Positions 1 through 9,940 of a stretch of 64,000 nt of DNA are shown piece by piece. The DNA lies in assembly GCA_922989275.2 (NCBI GenBank), contig OV277862.1:22239543-22303542 (forward strand), written 5' to 3'. Made by a program: the position numbers and the translations under genes. Each line of letters opens with the position of its first letter. Within the stretch, counting starts at the first letter, position 1. A model generated the notes under the pieces. That model had not been told where the DNA came from, did not search any database, and saw nothing but the letters and a program-made list of their open reading frames with translations. This DNA is from Gari tellinella (lineage: Eukaryota > Mollusca > Bivalvia > Cardiida > Psammobiidae).

Positions 1-89
1 TTGGAACACGATTCTTTTATTATTTTTAAAAACATTATGTCATAGCGTCTGTTTGGTCTATAAAATAACATTTTATAAGATAAAAATAG

Positions 90-175
90 TTTGCCCTCTA
101 TCGGGATTCGAACCCGGAACCTCGATGTTACAAATCCCTTGCTCTAACGACACACCTATTGCAGATTAGTTACAT
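90..175 (-). pseudogene. tRNA-like remnant
   Basis: Read on the minus strand, this stretch has a good T-arm (CCGGGTTCGAATCCCG) and a D-arm-like segment upstream, but the acceptor and anticodon stems do not pair well. It may be a decayed tRNA gene or the head of a tRNA-derived SINE. The B-box-like part is seen directly; the identity is inference. Confidence 0.3.
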
Positions 176-1085
176 CTGGGGTTGTAAATTAGGTATATAT
201 TGGCAAGAGTCGCAGGTGAGAACATCGATGATCTTACCTGGATTAAAACCCACTCGAAAGCGCAACATGATGCGTTTTAGTAGATGCGATTATACTAGGA
301 GACTCGGGAATAATAGTTTATCAACAATAATCTTTTGAACTTGCTCAATGTGGAGAGTTACATGTAATCCACTGCGGATTACAACTGTAACAAGTTTCAC
401 GTAATCAGCCGAAACAACCCGAAATTGTACGTAAGCTATCGAATATTGATTTATACTGAGTCATCTTTTTATAATTCATTCATGCATAAAGTTCAACGTC
501 AGGTCAATATTGTCGAACAATATCTGATTTCAGGGCGTGAGATAATGTCATAATGTTGGACTCTCTAATTTGGAGAAATTAGGAAAGATAACAAAGTGTT
601 TTGCTAAGACATATTTGTATTATCTGTATTTAACCGTAAATGTAATCTTGCTATACTAGCATTGATGACTTGACTGGTTAAGTGTAATTGGTAAGGCAAT
701 TGTTTTTGCGACAGCTACTGATAAGGAGTTTCAGCTGTAGGAGATTTGACACAGACCAGGCTTTGATTTGATAACTGTGTTAGGTATCACATAGCTAGTT
801 ATTTACTAGAGACTGTTTGAAAATGTATTATGCTGGAGATATTGAGATTTTGATTTAGCATTGTATTTCAATTGACATGCAATTAAAATTTAAACAGCAT
901 GTTTTAAAACTGAAAAGGAAAGGGATTGTAGTATTTGTCCACAGGCCCTTGTGAGCCTAGATGCTTGTTATATGTTAGTAAGTCATACATAGACCAGTTT
1001 CATAGAGATATTAGCGGAGCTTAATAAAGGAAGCATTTAACCTTCAATGGTGTTGAATCTAAATGTCCATTCCTTAAATGGTGTA
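176..1085. other. Unassigned AT-rich sequence
   Basis: No open frame, RNA structure or repeat of interest was recognised. It ends where the G/C-rich minisatellite starts. Confidence 0.4.
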
Positions 1086-1089
1086 ATAG

Positions 1090-2480
1090 CGGACATTACA
1101 GGCCCCTCCCCCAACCAACGTAGGCCCGTAGTAACAAGGATAGGGGGCACGGAAGTATGCCTCCTGTGCCCCCTCCTCCAACCAAAAAAATAAAAATGCC
1201 TGTGCCTGTGCCACCAAATTGCATATCCTACAGGCCAGTAAATCCAAAATTTCCCCTGTGCCCCCTCAAATCCTCAGTATGCCTGGTCTGTGTTTGAACC
1301 CGACACAGGCCCGTAGTAACAAGGATGGGGGAGGGGGCACAGCAGTGTGTCCCCTGTGCCCCCCTATCCCAACCAACACAGGCCCGTAGTAACAAGGATG
1401 GGGGGGCACGGATGTATGCCTCCTGTGCCCCCCTCCTCCGACCAAAAAATAAATAATGCCTGTGCCCCCAAATTGCATATCCTGCAGGCCAGTAAATCCC
1501 AAATCGCCCCTGTGCCCCCTCAAATCTTCAGCATGCCTGGTCTGTGTTTGAACCCGACACAGGCCCGTAGTAACAAGGATGGGGAGGGGGCACAGCAGTG
1601 TGTCCCCTGTGCCCCCTCCCCCAACCAACACAGGCCCGTAGTAACAAGGATAGTGGGCACGGAAGTATGCCTCCTGTGCCCCCCTCCTCCAACCAAAAAA
1701 ATAAAAATGCCTGTGCCTGTGCCCCCAAATTGCATATCCTACAGGCCAGTAAATCCAAAATTGCCCCTGTGCCCCCTCAAATCCTCAGTATGCCTGGTCT
1801 GTGTTTGAACCCGACACAGGCCCGTAGTAACAAGGATGGGGGGGGGGGGGGCAGTGTGCCCCCCTCCCCCAACCAACACAGGCCCGTAGTAACAAGGATA
1901 GGGGGCACGGATGTATGCCTCCTGTGCCCCCTCCTCCAACCAAAAAATAAATAATGCCTGTGCCTGTGTCCCCAAATTGCATATCCTACAGGCCAGTAAA
2001 TCCCAAATCGCCCCTGTGCCCCCTCAACTCTTCAGCATGCCTGGTCTGTGTTTGAACCCGACACAGGCCCGTAGTAACAAGGATGGGGGGGGGGGGGAGG
2101 GGCACAGCAGTGTGCCCCCTCCCCCGACCAACACAGGCCCGTAGTAACAAGGATAGGGGCACGGAAGTATGCCTCCTGTGCCCCCCTCCTCCAACCAAAA
2201 AAATAAAAATGCCTGGGCCTGTGCCCCCAAATTGCATATCCTACATGCCAGTAAATGCAAAATTGCCCCTGTGCCCCTGCCCCCCTACCCCCCCCCCCCC
2301 CCCAATACTGGCCTGCTTAAACTTAATTGGAGCTGCTGCAATGTCTTGTGTCTCTTAGCTAGGGCCATCAAATTCTCAGCATGCCTGGTCTGTGTTTAAA
2401 CCCGACACAGGCCCACAGGCCCGTAGTAACATGGATTGGGGCACGACGGTGTGCCCCCCCCCCCCCCCCCACCTCCTCCA
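1090..2480. repeat. G/C-run minisatellite, about 250-bp unit, five or more copies
   Basis: A unit containing GCCTGGTCTGTGTTTGAACC, then a GGCCCGTAGTAACAAGGAT segment and a run of G or C, recurs near 1278, 1532, 1790, 2037 and 2379. Spacing is about 250 bp, with the last interval longer. Sub-units repeat the CCCGTAGTAACAAGGAT block twice per period. The open frames here on both strands are low-complexity Pro/Gly-rich translations of the repeat and are not genes. An inverse, degenerate copy lies at 9220-9330. Poly-G/C runs of 10 or more may be assembly-sensitive. Confidence 0.85.
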
Positions 2481-2540
2481 ACCAAAAAATATAAATGTCC
2501 CTGTGCTCCCAAATAATTTTGCCAATACATGTGTAAGTTA

Positions 2541-2870
2541 AAGTTACCTAGATCTTTACATAAATGTATGCAAGTATTTTACCTGTTTTGAACGTGCGAA
2601 AGCATTCAGCGCGCAATCTGTCAAAGGTATTATCCTATATTAAAGAATTTGATATGTTATTTTGAATGGAATATTTACATAGATTTATGTAGTATTTTAC
2701 CTATGTTGAATGCGAAAAAACTCCCATCAGAACGCACCATTGATCATCTGGGAATAAATTTTTCATGGGGTGGGAGGAGGGGGCATGCCCCCGGACCCCT
2801 AGTAACAGTGCGCATATGAATAGGAGGGTTAGGGTTAGAGATTAATGGCTGGACGACAACCTTTCACCAT
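2541..2870 (-). repeat. Dispersed AT-rich repeat, tandem modules (inverse of 8636-8900)
   Basis: It contains the motifs GTATTTTACCTGTTTTGAA (about 2573) and GTAGTATTTTACCTATGTTG (about 2690), then a segment reading GAACGCACCATTGATCA. The same modules appear in opposite orientation at 8636-8900 and in related form at 40100-40500. The family is unnamed here; it may be a non-autonomous transposon or satellite fragment. Confidence 0.65.
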
Positions 2871-3685
2871 AGAATGATTAAATAAAAAAATATTTTGAGT
2901 CGATTTTTTACATACATTTATGTTAGTATATACCTGTTTTAGGCCTACTTTCAACCTGCTTTAGTGTTCTCCTGTATACAATATTAGAAACAAGCTATGA
3001 GGTAATGGATTAAGTTAATAGCTGCTAGGGAGTAACAAGATATATCTTTAAAAAAGATATTCGGCGGAATGAGTGGTTGAACTAAGGCTATATAGATGGG
3101 TGTGCAAAATTGAATGAAATTGAGGTTTTCAAAGAATTGTAATATCTTGGATTGAAAAGCAAAAAATAAAAGTATACAATTGAAACAGTAACTTTTATTT
3201 AAAATGCAAAACTATCATGTACAGAAATGCAAAACAAAACAATAATTTAACTCATATCCTAGCTACTGGTAGGAGTTCCACACATAATTCTTTTGTTCTA
3301 TATGTCACACTTCATTCATAGAGTTTCTTGAAACAAACTATAGCATACACAAATGTACAGATTCAACAGTCTGTTGTACTTCAATCTTGTAAATAATGAT
3401 GAAACCACACGATTGTATTTAACTCACTTGAGGCCATTTATATATAATATTGCTTTTAATGTATGGTAAATGTGTACAAATAGTTAACAATTAAAACAAA
3501 TTGGTAGTAAACAATTACAAAACATCTAGCTTCCTCTGTATATCTATAAAAAGATTTCAGATGTCATCTTAAAATAGAATCATAATTGCATCAGCCCAGT
3601 GTAGTAAACAGTCTGGTCTGTGTCTCTAAATTTTACACTCACAGTCCATATCTGGGAAAACTGTAATTGGACATAGACCAGCCTA
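2871..3685. other. Unassigned AT-rich sequence
   Basis: A short stretch near 2985-3015 resembles the end of the TTAACCC-type MITE (AGAAACAAGCTATGAGGTAA). Nothing else was recognised. Confidence 0.35.
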
Positions 3686-3876
3686 CAGGGCTCCAGATAA
3701 GAGGGAGTAAACTAAACAAATCACATTTATTCACTCCTTTCAGCACCAAACCCTATGGTGTTACCACTCATTTTGATTGTCTCGAAGAGACAATTCAAAT
3801 GTATAGTGACACCACAGGGTTTAATGCACAAATAAAGATTTTAAGTTTTGAAATAAGTCCCTTATCTGGAGCCCTA
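3686..3876. mobile_element. hAT-like MITE, CAGGGCTCCAGATAA termini, copy 1
   Basis: A palindromic element of about 190 bp starting CAGGGCTCCAGATAAG and ending CTTATCTGGAGCCCT. A central hairpin is built on TTGTCTCGAAGAGACAATT. Other copies lie at 4524-4714, 44969-45150 and (partial) 42176-42286. The CAGGG terminus is typical of hAT-type non-autonomous elements. A convincing 8-bp target duplication was not found. Confidence 0.75.
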
Positions 3877-4219
3877 GCTACTATCCAATCAGACTATTCA
3901 GTTTCAACAGGTGCTCTCAATTCTAAATTTCTGATCAAATGTAATTGGTTGAAGTGTGTGGCCAAATAGAAAGTGTGGCTAAATAGAAACCAGACAGCTC
4001 CGCCGAAAAAATTATTCCCAGATAGTTTAAACATATTTTTATTCCCTCAAATATACATGGAATTGGGGTTGGGTCACAAGTTATAACAACATTAGATCCG
4101 ACCCTCCCCCTACAATGTAAATATACAGTACAGGAACAATGGCATGTAGATGAAATATGACGAAATTACTTAACTTTTTTGTTGAAGAAAAAGACTACAG
4201 AAGGAAAGAAGAAGGAAAG

Positions 4220-4256
4220 AGAAAGACTGTCAGAGAAAGAGAGAGAGAGAAAGAGG
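4220..4256. repeat. GA-rich microsatellite
   Basis: A purine tract of AG/AAAG repeats on the + strand. Confidence 0.7.
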
Positions 4257-4523
4257 TGTAGCTAGATATGCATTCAATTCATTCATGGTGATCAAGGGAC
4301 AATCATGGTTTTAATGATTCAGACCAAGTAAATGTGTATTTAGTCATATGGTGTAAATAATAGATTAAGAATACATGCAAGTGGTATCATGCATATATCC
4401 GGTATAAGAGAGACAACTGTAACTGAAAAAGGTTTACTTAAACATTTGAATTGTCTCCCTTTACTCAAAATATGCTTGCAGAAATCAAATCTTTTCAATC
4501 CCAAGCTGCCAAATCTATAAATC

Positions 4524-4714
4524 CAGGGCTCCAGACAAGATAAAGCAAACTAGACAATATCAACATTTTGTTCCTCACTTCAGCACCAAATCCCATGATG
4601 CGACTACTCGTCATAATCGTCTCGAAGAGACGATTCTAACGAGCAATGATCCCACAGGGCCCAATGCCGAAATAAAGATTTAAGTTTTGACTATTACCTT
4701 TATCTGGAGCTCTG
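4524..4714. mobile_element. hAT-like MITE, copy 2
   Basis: Same family as 3686-3876: it begins CAGGGCTCCAGACAAG and ends TTATCTGGAGCTCTG, with the central hairpin ATCGTCTCGAAGAGACGAT. The two hairpin halves differ from copy 1 by compensating changes, so complementarity is kept. Confidence 0.75.
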
Positions 4715-4740
4715 TAAATTACTTATAATTTCAGATAGTT

Positions 4741-4810
4741 TCAGACAGTTGGGATCCTGATCGGATGTCATGAAGCGTGGCATCTGATCAGGACCCAAAC
4801 TGCTTGAAAC
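4741..4810. mobile_element. Short palindromic MITE (CAAACAGTTTGGATC type), copy 1
   Basis: A perfect-looking stem: GACAGTTGGGATCCTGATC at the left pairs with GATCAGGACCCAAACTG at the right around a small loop. Family copies, about 60-75 bp each, lie at 14751-14810, 15313-15380, 34687-34753, 38503-38573 and 45271-45336. It abuts the 3' end of the CR1-like LINE. Confidence 0.7.
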
Positions 4811-5041
4811 TCATGCAAACCTTTTAGATCCTCTAATAAATTCATGCACTGCACTGAAAATATTGAGATTTTCTTTGTCATTTAAATATCTTTTCCCAAA
4901 TAATAATGTATCTAAGTTCAGAGGTTGAAATTTACTAATTGAATGAAATAAAGTTAGTCTTGGCTGTGTATAATTCTTACAGGTAAAGAAGAAATGTTCT
5001 GCATCTTCAATAGCTTCAGTACATGAGCAATAGGGATCCAA
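4811..5041 (-). pseudogene. CR1-like C-terminal Cys/His tail
   Basis: It has the C-x-C ... H-x4-C pattern (CSCTEAIEDAEHFFFTC) typical of the terminal zinc-knuckle-like region of CR1/Jockey ORF2 proteins. It lies directly next to the short palindromic MITE at 4741-4810, which marks or replaces the LINE 3' end. Confidence 0.7.
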
Positions 5042-5090
5042 TCTGAGGTGGTTATTAAACAGATCGTTATTTAGATTACTGCAATTGTTT

Positions 5091-5663
5091 CTAATTCTTG
5101 CATGTAAAACTGATAAGTATCTGTTTCCCTGTGAATAATATAATGGAACAATTTATGAGAGAATTGTCATTTAATAATACATGTCTGAAACTAGTGTATG
5201 AATCAATGTTTCTCAAATCAAGATCTAAGCTATTCCATAAATCTATGGAGGATGGAATACATGATTTTTGTGAGACTGAAGTTCTAGTAATAGGAATTCT
5301 AATATTTTCCCGGTTTCTTAGTGGATATGGGCTCGATTCTTCAACAGTAGGAGGTATCAAGTCTGAAATATATGATGGTACCATGCTGTGTGTGGCTTTA
5401 TACATAAAAAGCAGCTTTTGAAAATTACGTCTCTTTTCCAAACTCAGCCATCCACATTCACGGTAAAGATTTTCTAATGAAACAGAACGAGTAAGACCAG
5501 TTACAATTCTGGCAGCTTCATTTTGAAGTTTTTGTAAGGAATCTGAACAGCTATCAGAGCAACCATCCCAAACTATAGATGCATACTCAAGTATAGGAGA
5601 TATATATGAGAGATAGATTTGATTTAAAGATTTCCTATTTAGAGTAAATTTTAATCTTCTCAT
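5091..5663 (-). pseudogene. CR1-like RT thumb and C-terminal region
   Basis: The fragment has the LSYISPILEYASIVWDGC motif that follows the RT palm in CR1/Jockey-type ORF2 proteins, then LQKLQNEAARIVTGLTRSVS and a LRNRENIRIPITRT stretch. About 130 bases separate it from the palm (5664-5791), including a frame change. Confidence 0.8.
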
Positions 5664-5791
5664 TATGTTTACTACTTTCGAGGCAGATATTACTACATTA
5701 TCTATATGAGAATTCCACTGACCATTGTGGCTAAGAGTAACTCCTAAGTGCTTGTGGTTTTCGACAAAATTAATTGGAGCATCTTCAAATA

Positions 5792-6586
5792 TTAGTTGTG
5801 GTAGATTATCATACTTAGAGAGAAAAGGATAGCTTCAGTTTTGTTAGGATTGAAAATAACCAGCCATTGTTTAGCCCATAAAGATATGTTATTAAGGTCA
5901 TGATTCACAATACCTTCTATATCATCAACAGATGTAGCCGAATAAAAGAGAGAGCTATCATCTGCAAACAATCTAGTTAAACTGAATAGAGAGTCAGATA
6001 TATCATTGACATAAATAAGAAACATTAACGGCCCTAGCGCAGATCCCTGAGGAACACCGGCTGACATAGACCTAGAAGCTGACACGCTAGACTGTAGGAC
6101 GACTCTCTGACTTCTATTTGACAAGTAACTGGAAAGCCAATCAAGTAAAGAACCATTAATACCATTTTGTTTCAATTTAAATAGAAGACCTTTGTGCCAA
6201 ACTCTATCAAAGGCTTTAGAAATATCGCAGAAAACCATACAAGAAAACTGTTTATTGTCAAATGATTGACATATATGATGAAAGATATCTATAAGCTGGA
6301 AAGTAGTAGAATGGGCTGGCAAAAACCCAGATTGATATTTGTATAGAAGATTATTATTGAGAAAGAAATTGTACATGTGCTTAAAGATCACTCTTTCAAA
6401 CAATTTACCACAGCAACTGAGAAGTGATACAGGTCTATAGTTTGAAACAGAAGATTTATCACCTTTTTTATAAATAGGTATGACATTTGCAATTTTCCAA
6501 CAGTCTGGAAAAATCCCTTCAGTAATGGACCTGTTGAACAATATAGAAAGGGGTTTGGCAACTGATGTTGAAACACCTTTAAGCAT
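5792..6586 (-). pseudogene. CR1-like reverse transcriptase domain
   Basis: About 264 residues cover RT motifs in order: IPIYKKGDKSSVSNYRPVSL, the QSGF segment, FCDISKAFDRVWH (first catalytic Asp), GVPQGSALGPLMFLIYVND and LFADDSSL (the second and third catalytic Asp pair). All three RT aspartates are therefore intact here. The domain copies element RNA into DNA at the nicked target. It lies between the linker (6629-7326) and the thumb (5091-5663), both in other frames, so the ORF as a whole is dead. Confidence 0.85.
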
Positions 6587-6628
6587 TTTATGACTGATAG
6601 AATCAGGTCCACTGGCCTTATTTATATT

Positions 6629-7326
6629 TTAGGAATTGATAATGTCATTTATTTCTGATTCAGATATAACTATGTTTGACAAACTGTTCTGGGTTTTAGC
6701 AGCAAAATCAGGAAGAACAGCATTTTCTTCATTTAAGGAAGAAATAGAGGCACAAAAGTCATTTAAGCAATCGGCTTTATCTTGATCAGTTATATAATAT
6801 GAAGATTCACCTCTATTAGAGGTTACACATAAGGGAGGAATATTAGCAGAACAATCATTATTTTTAACAAATTGTTTAATTAATCTCCAAAAACCTTTCT
6901 TATCATTAGAGTGTAAATTTTCCAAGTTAATTTCTAATGAGTTGAAGAATGACTGTTTAGCATGTTTTTTCATGTTGTTTATTTTATTTCTTAGCTGTTT
7001 ATATTTATTTAAAATAGACGATTTACCTGTTTGAAAGCTAATTTCCTTAGTCGATCTCTTTTCCTACAAAATTTTCTTAATTCAGAGTCAAACCAAGGCT
7101 TGTCATCGGGGCGCACTAATATTTTCCGTGATGGAATACAGGCATTAACAAACTGAAGAAAATTTTTAGTAAAACAATCACAAACTTCATCCACACTACC
7201 ATTATAAAGTATTTGCCAGTCAAAAGAAGAAATATTTTGACTTAAGAGCTGAAAGTCAGCATTTGCATATAGATAGACAGTTCTTTCAAAACTAGCTTTA
7301 ATTTCGTATGAAAAAGGACAAGACAA
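6629..7326 (-). pseudogene. CR1-like linker between endonuclease and RT
   Basis: Two frame pieces (7326-7009 and 6973-6629) hold the Lys/Arg-rich linker. The first has PDDKPWFDSELRKFCRKRDR, the usual segment between the EN and RT domains; the second has FWRLIKQF and a Cys-poor acidic stretch. A frameshift near 7000 separates them. The upstream edge is interrupted by the nested insertion at 7319-7472. Confidence 0.7.
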
Positions 7327-7485
7327 GACAATGACAAGACAATAGTTTATTGATACTTTCAGGCCTCCAGCCTATAGTACAAAGTATTGAAAATATACAT
7401 TTATACAAGCAGTGATAGTGTGAAGATGGCTTTGTAACCACTATTAACCATTAAACCCACACTTATGAAAAAGTATGAAAAAGGA
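7306..7485 (-). mobile_element. Nested retro-insertion with 13-bp target duplication
   Basis: GTATGAAAAAGGA occurs at 7306-7318 and again at 7473-7485, bracketing 154 bp (7319-7472) that interrupt the CR1 linker. On the minus strand the insert ends in AATAAACTATTGTCTTGTC followed by more GTCTT units. This is a polyadenylation-like signal plus a short-repeat tail, as expected for a 5'-truncated LINE or SINE 3' end. The insertion is younger than the CR1 copy. Confidence 0.75.
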
Positions 7486-7534
7486 AGAAATATAAAAGTT
7501 GCACAGTGATCACTAACATCAGGAGGGTTTGGTA

Positions 7535-8371
7535 TTACACCAGAATCAAGATAGCGCATGTCAATAGGAATATGACCGGATCCAGTAAAGCATTTAGGCG
7601 AGTAGGTTCACTGATAGTGTTCTGTAGTGAAAAATTTAAAAGTACATCCTTTAGTTTTCGAAAATTGGGATTCAACAAGTCTTCATTCAGGTCTCCCAGA
7701 ATGATTATATTTTTACTTATTTCTAGTGCTCTCTCAATATTCTTATTAAAGTTCTGGAAAAATTCAGGATCAGAAGTTCTAGGACTGTAAAAGGTACCAA
7801 CTAAATATTTCTCATGATTAATAGTAATGCATATCCAGATTGATTCGGGGCAGAAGTTTTCCAGTTCAAAGAGTCTTTTATGAATGAGATTACTAGATAG
7901 GTATACCAGTATTCCGCCTCCATGATTTGTTCTATCCTTTCTGTAAATACTATCATAAGCATCTGACAGAAACAAGAAATCACCAGATACAGCCATATCT
8001 AAATGTGTCTCAGTAAAACTCAAAATATCAAAGTCTAAATAGCTGTCTCTGATGTAGTCCAGTTTCTGTCTTATGCTTCTGATATTGCAATGCAATAATG
8101 AGAGACTGTGGCCACTATTGCTAGTGGTTGGACCGGGGTTTGGTTCAACATCGCCTGACTGCAGCAGTAATAATAATAAGACTGTGTATAAATAATAGCT
8201 ATTAATAGAATTAATAACAAATTTGGTACAGTATAGACTCAGATTATATAACCACAAGATAATAATAAAAGGAATGAATGATACCTTTACTGATACTTTC
8301 TTACAACATAACAAACTTCTGCCGTGGAACCGACCGATGGAACATCTCCAGAGTTCTAGGGCATTACCCAT
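7535..8371 (-). pseudogene. CR1-like ORF: hydrophobic leader, 2A-like motif, AP endonuclease
   Basis: From an ATG at 8371 the frame gives about 50 residues rich in hydrophobics, then DVEPNPGP (8129-8153), the 2A ribosome-skipping consensus. The protein chain would break between the final Gly and Pro. The exonuclease-endonuclease-phosphatase domain follows: LLHCNIRSI, SFTETHLD (catalytic Glu), GGGILVYLS, then ILGDLNEDL (Asn/Asp of the active site). This domain nicks target DNA for target-primed reverse transcription. The frame is lost after the DPV-like position near 7570, before the final catalytic Asp-His motif is reached in frame. 2A motifs upstream of LINE endonucleases are known in other invertebrate CR1-type elements. 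Confidence 0.8.
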
Positions 8372-8470
8372 TTGGAAGCAGTTTCACAACAGTAGTATTT
8401 GAGATGTTCATCACTTCAGTTCCACAGCAGTTTGTCTCCCGATCACCATAAACAAAGTGTCTGAAAAGAA

Positions 8471-8590
8471 ACAGGATAAAGGTGAAAGCAAAAATAGAAA
8501 GGAAAGACATGAAGAAAAGATAAAGAATAGAGAAGAGAAACAAAGAAAAAAAAATAGACTTAAGTAATAAAAAGCTTAAGAAGAAATTTC
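8471..8590. repeat. A/purine-rich tract
   Basis: An almost pure A/G stretch at the 5' side of the minus-strand CR1 element. No coding signal. Confidence 0.5.
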
Positions 8591-8635
8591 AGTAAAAAGT
8601 TCTCTGGAAAATATGACAGCTGGAAAATATGACAT

Positions 8636-8935
8636 GATCAATGGTGCGTTCTAAGGGAGTATTTTCGCATTCAAAATAGGTAAAATACTACATAAATCGA
8701 CGTAAATATTAGAATCAAAATAACATATCAAATTATTTAATATAGGATAATATTTTCGACAGGTTGTTTTCCAGCCATTTGCCCATACCCCTTCAATTAT
8801 TGTACGCACTGTTACTAACTTAGACACGAAATGGTCTCAGGTGCGTTCTAAATACGATTTGCACATTCAAAACAGGTAAAATACTTGCATAAATCTATGT
8901 AAATTTTTTGTGATTATTATTGGACAAATTATGGA
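8636..8935 (+). repeat. Dispersed AT-rich repeat, tandem modules (inverse of 2541-2870)
   Basis: GATCAATGGTGCGTTCTAAG at 8637 is the reverse complement of the motif near 2740. The modules GGTAAAATACTACATAAATC and GGTAAAATACTTGCATAAAT match the left copy in inverse order. Two modules of about 200 bp are present. Confidence 0.7.
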
Positions 8936-8945
8936 AGGGGTAGGG

Positions 8946-8968
8946 AGGGGGGGGGGGGGGGGGGGGGT
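8946..8968. repeat. Poly-G run
   Basis: A homopolymeric G tract at the end of the dispersed repeat. Similar runs occur near 9226, 9519, 9817, 43214 and 45412. Their lengths may not be reliable. Confidence 0.7.
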
Positions 8969-9199
8969 GTGAGGGGCACGCTATTCCTTTGGGCCTTAGT
9001 TATTTGGGTATTATACTCATAATCTAGTTAGGCATTCAAAAGTGTATTTTGCTTTTTGTTACCCTTTAGATTGTATAAGACTTAAGTATTTTCATCAAAT
9101 TTAATTGGATTTACAGGCATGTATGATATGCAATTAGGGGGCACATGTCAGAAGCATAGCTAACCCTTTTTGCTTTACCCGTGATTTTTTCCTTTCTTA

Positions 9200-9560
9200 A
9201 ATGGTCCCCCATTTTTTTTTTTGGGGGGGGGGGACACAGGGGAAAAATTGTTGGGGGGGGGGCACTCTCTGTGCCCCCTCCTTGTTCCTATGGGCATGTG
9301 TCCGGTTCAAACAAAGACCAGAAAACCAGGCAGGATTTGATGGCCCGAGATAAGAGACACATGCCAATGTACAGTCCCAGTAGCAGGCCAGCGGGGGACA
9401 TATGTGCCCCCATGCCCCCAGTGAATCTGTGCCTGTGATGTCACATGCCAATGCAACATTCATTTCAACCTAAATGATGACAAGCGAAAAAACAGCAACA
9501 TTCAGGCCAGGTTGGTTGGGGGGGGGGGGGGGGGGGGGCACGGTAAATCAGTGCCTGTGA
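9200..9560 (-). repeat. Inverse, degenerate copy of the 1.1-2.5 kb minisatellite
   Basis: The reverse complement of 9280-9330 reads as the minisatellite core (CTTTGTTTGAACCGGACACA, a CCCATAGGAACAAGG block and a G run). A second partial unit with a G run lies at 9510-9560. The open frames on both strands are repeat translations. Confidence 0.6.
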
Positions 9561-9940
9561 CGACCTTTAGATCATAACGCCTTGCCAGACAAGTTACTTG
9601 CAAAAAAACATGGGTCTTGTGGACATGTCGCTAGCAAAGAACCACTGACGGTTCTCTTGTGAGACCCTACCTTTATATTTGATAGTTTGGTTAGAAATAG
9701 CCATTGAATATCACTAGAGCATGCGTATAATTTGGGCCTCATCAGGTAAACTGAGATTGGTATAGCTTGTGATGCATGCTTTGACAGTTAAATTCACACC
9801 AATCGAGACAATAAGGGGGGGGGGGGGGTAGTCCATCAATGGACTGAACAAAAAGTATGTCCAATATGTATAACATGTAAAATTCGAAACCAAAAATGAA
9901 TTTAGGAGTCAGGACTCAGGATACAACTCGGCAAGTTCAT

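Larger units (their letters stand above)
4811..8460 (-). mobile_element. CR1-like non-LTR retrotransposon, decayed
   Basis: One minus-strand LINE can be followed through all its parts in order: hydrophobic leader with a 2A-like motif, AP endonuclease (8371-7535), linker (7326-6629), reverse transcriptase (6586-5792), thumb/C-terminal region (5663-5091) and a Cys/His-rich tail (5041-4811). Frameshifts, stops and a nested 154-bp insertion break it, so it is non-functional. RT motifs and the layout fit the CR1/Jockey superfamily; the clade is inferred from motif style only. The inverse AT-rich repeats at 2541-2870 and 8636-8900 lie on either side. Confidence 0.85.

Noticed and set aside
1266..2399. 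Many overlapping open frames on both strands
   Set aside because: They are Pro/Gly/Cys-rich translations of a tandem repeat in several frames, with no domain.
2820..2842. Telomere-like GGGTTAGGGTTAGAG
   Set aside because: Only two units; no array.
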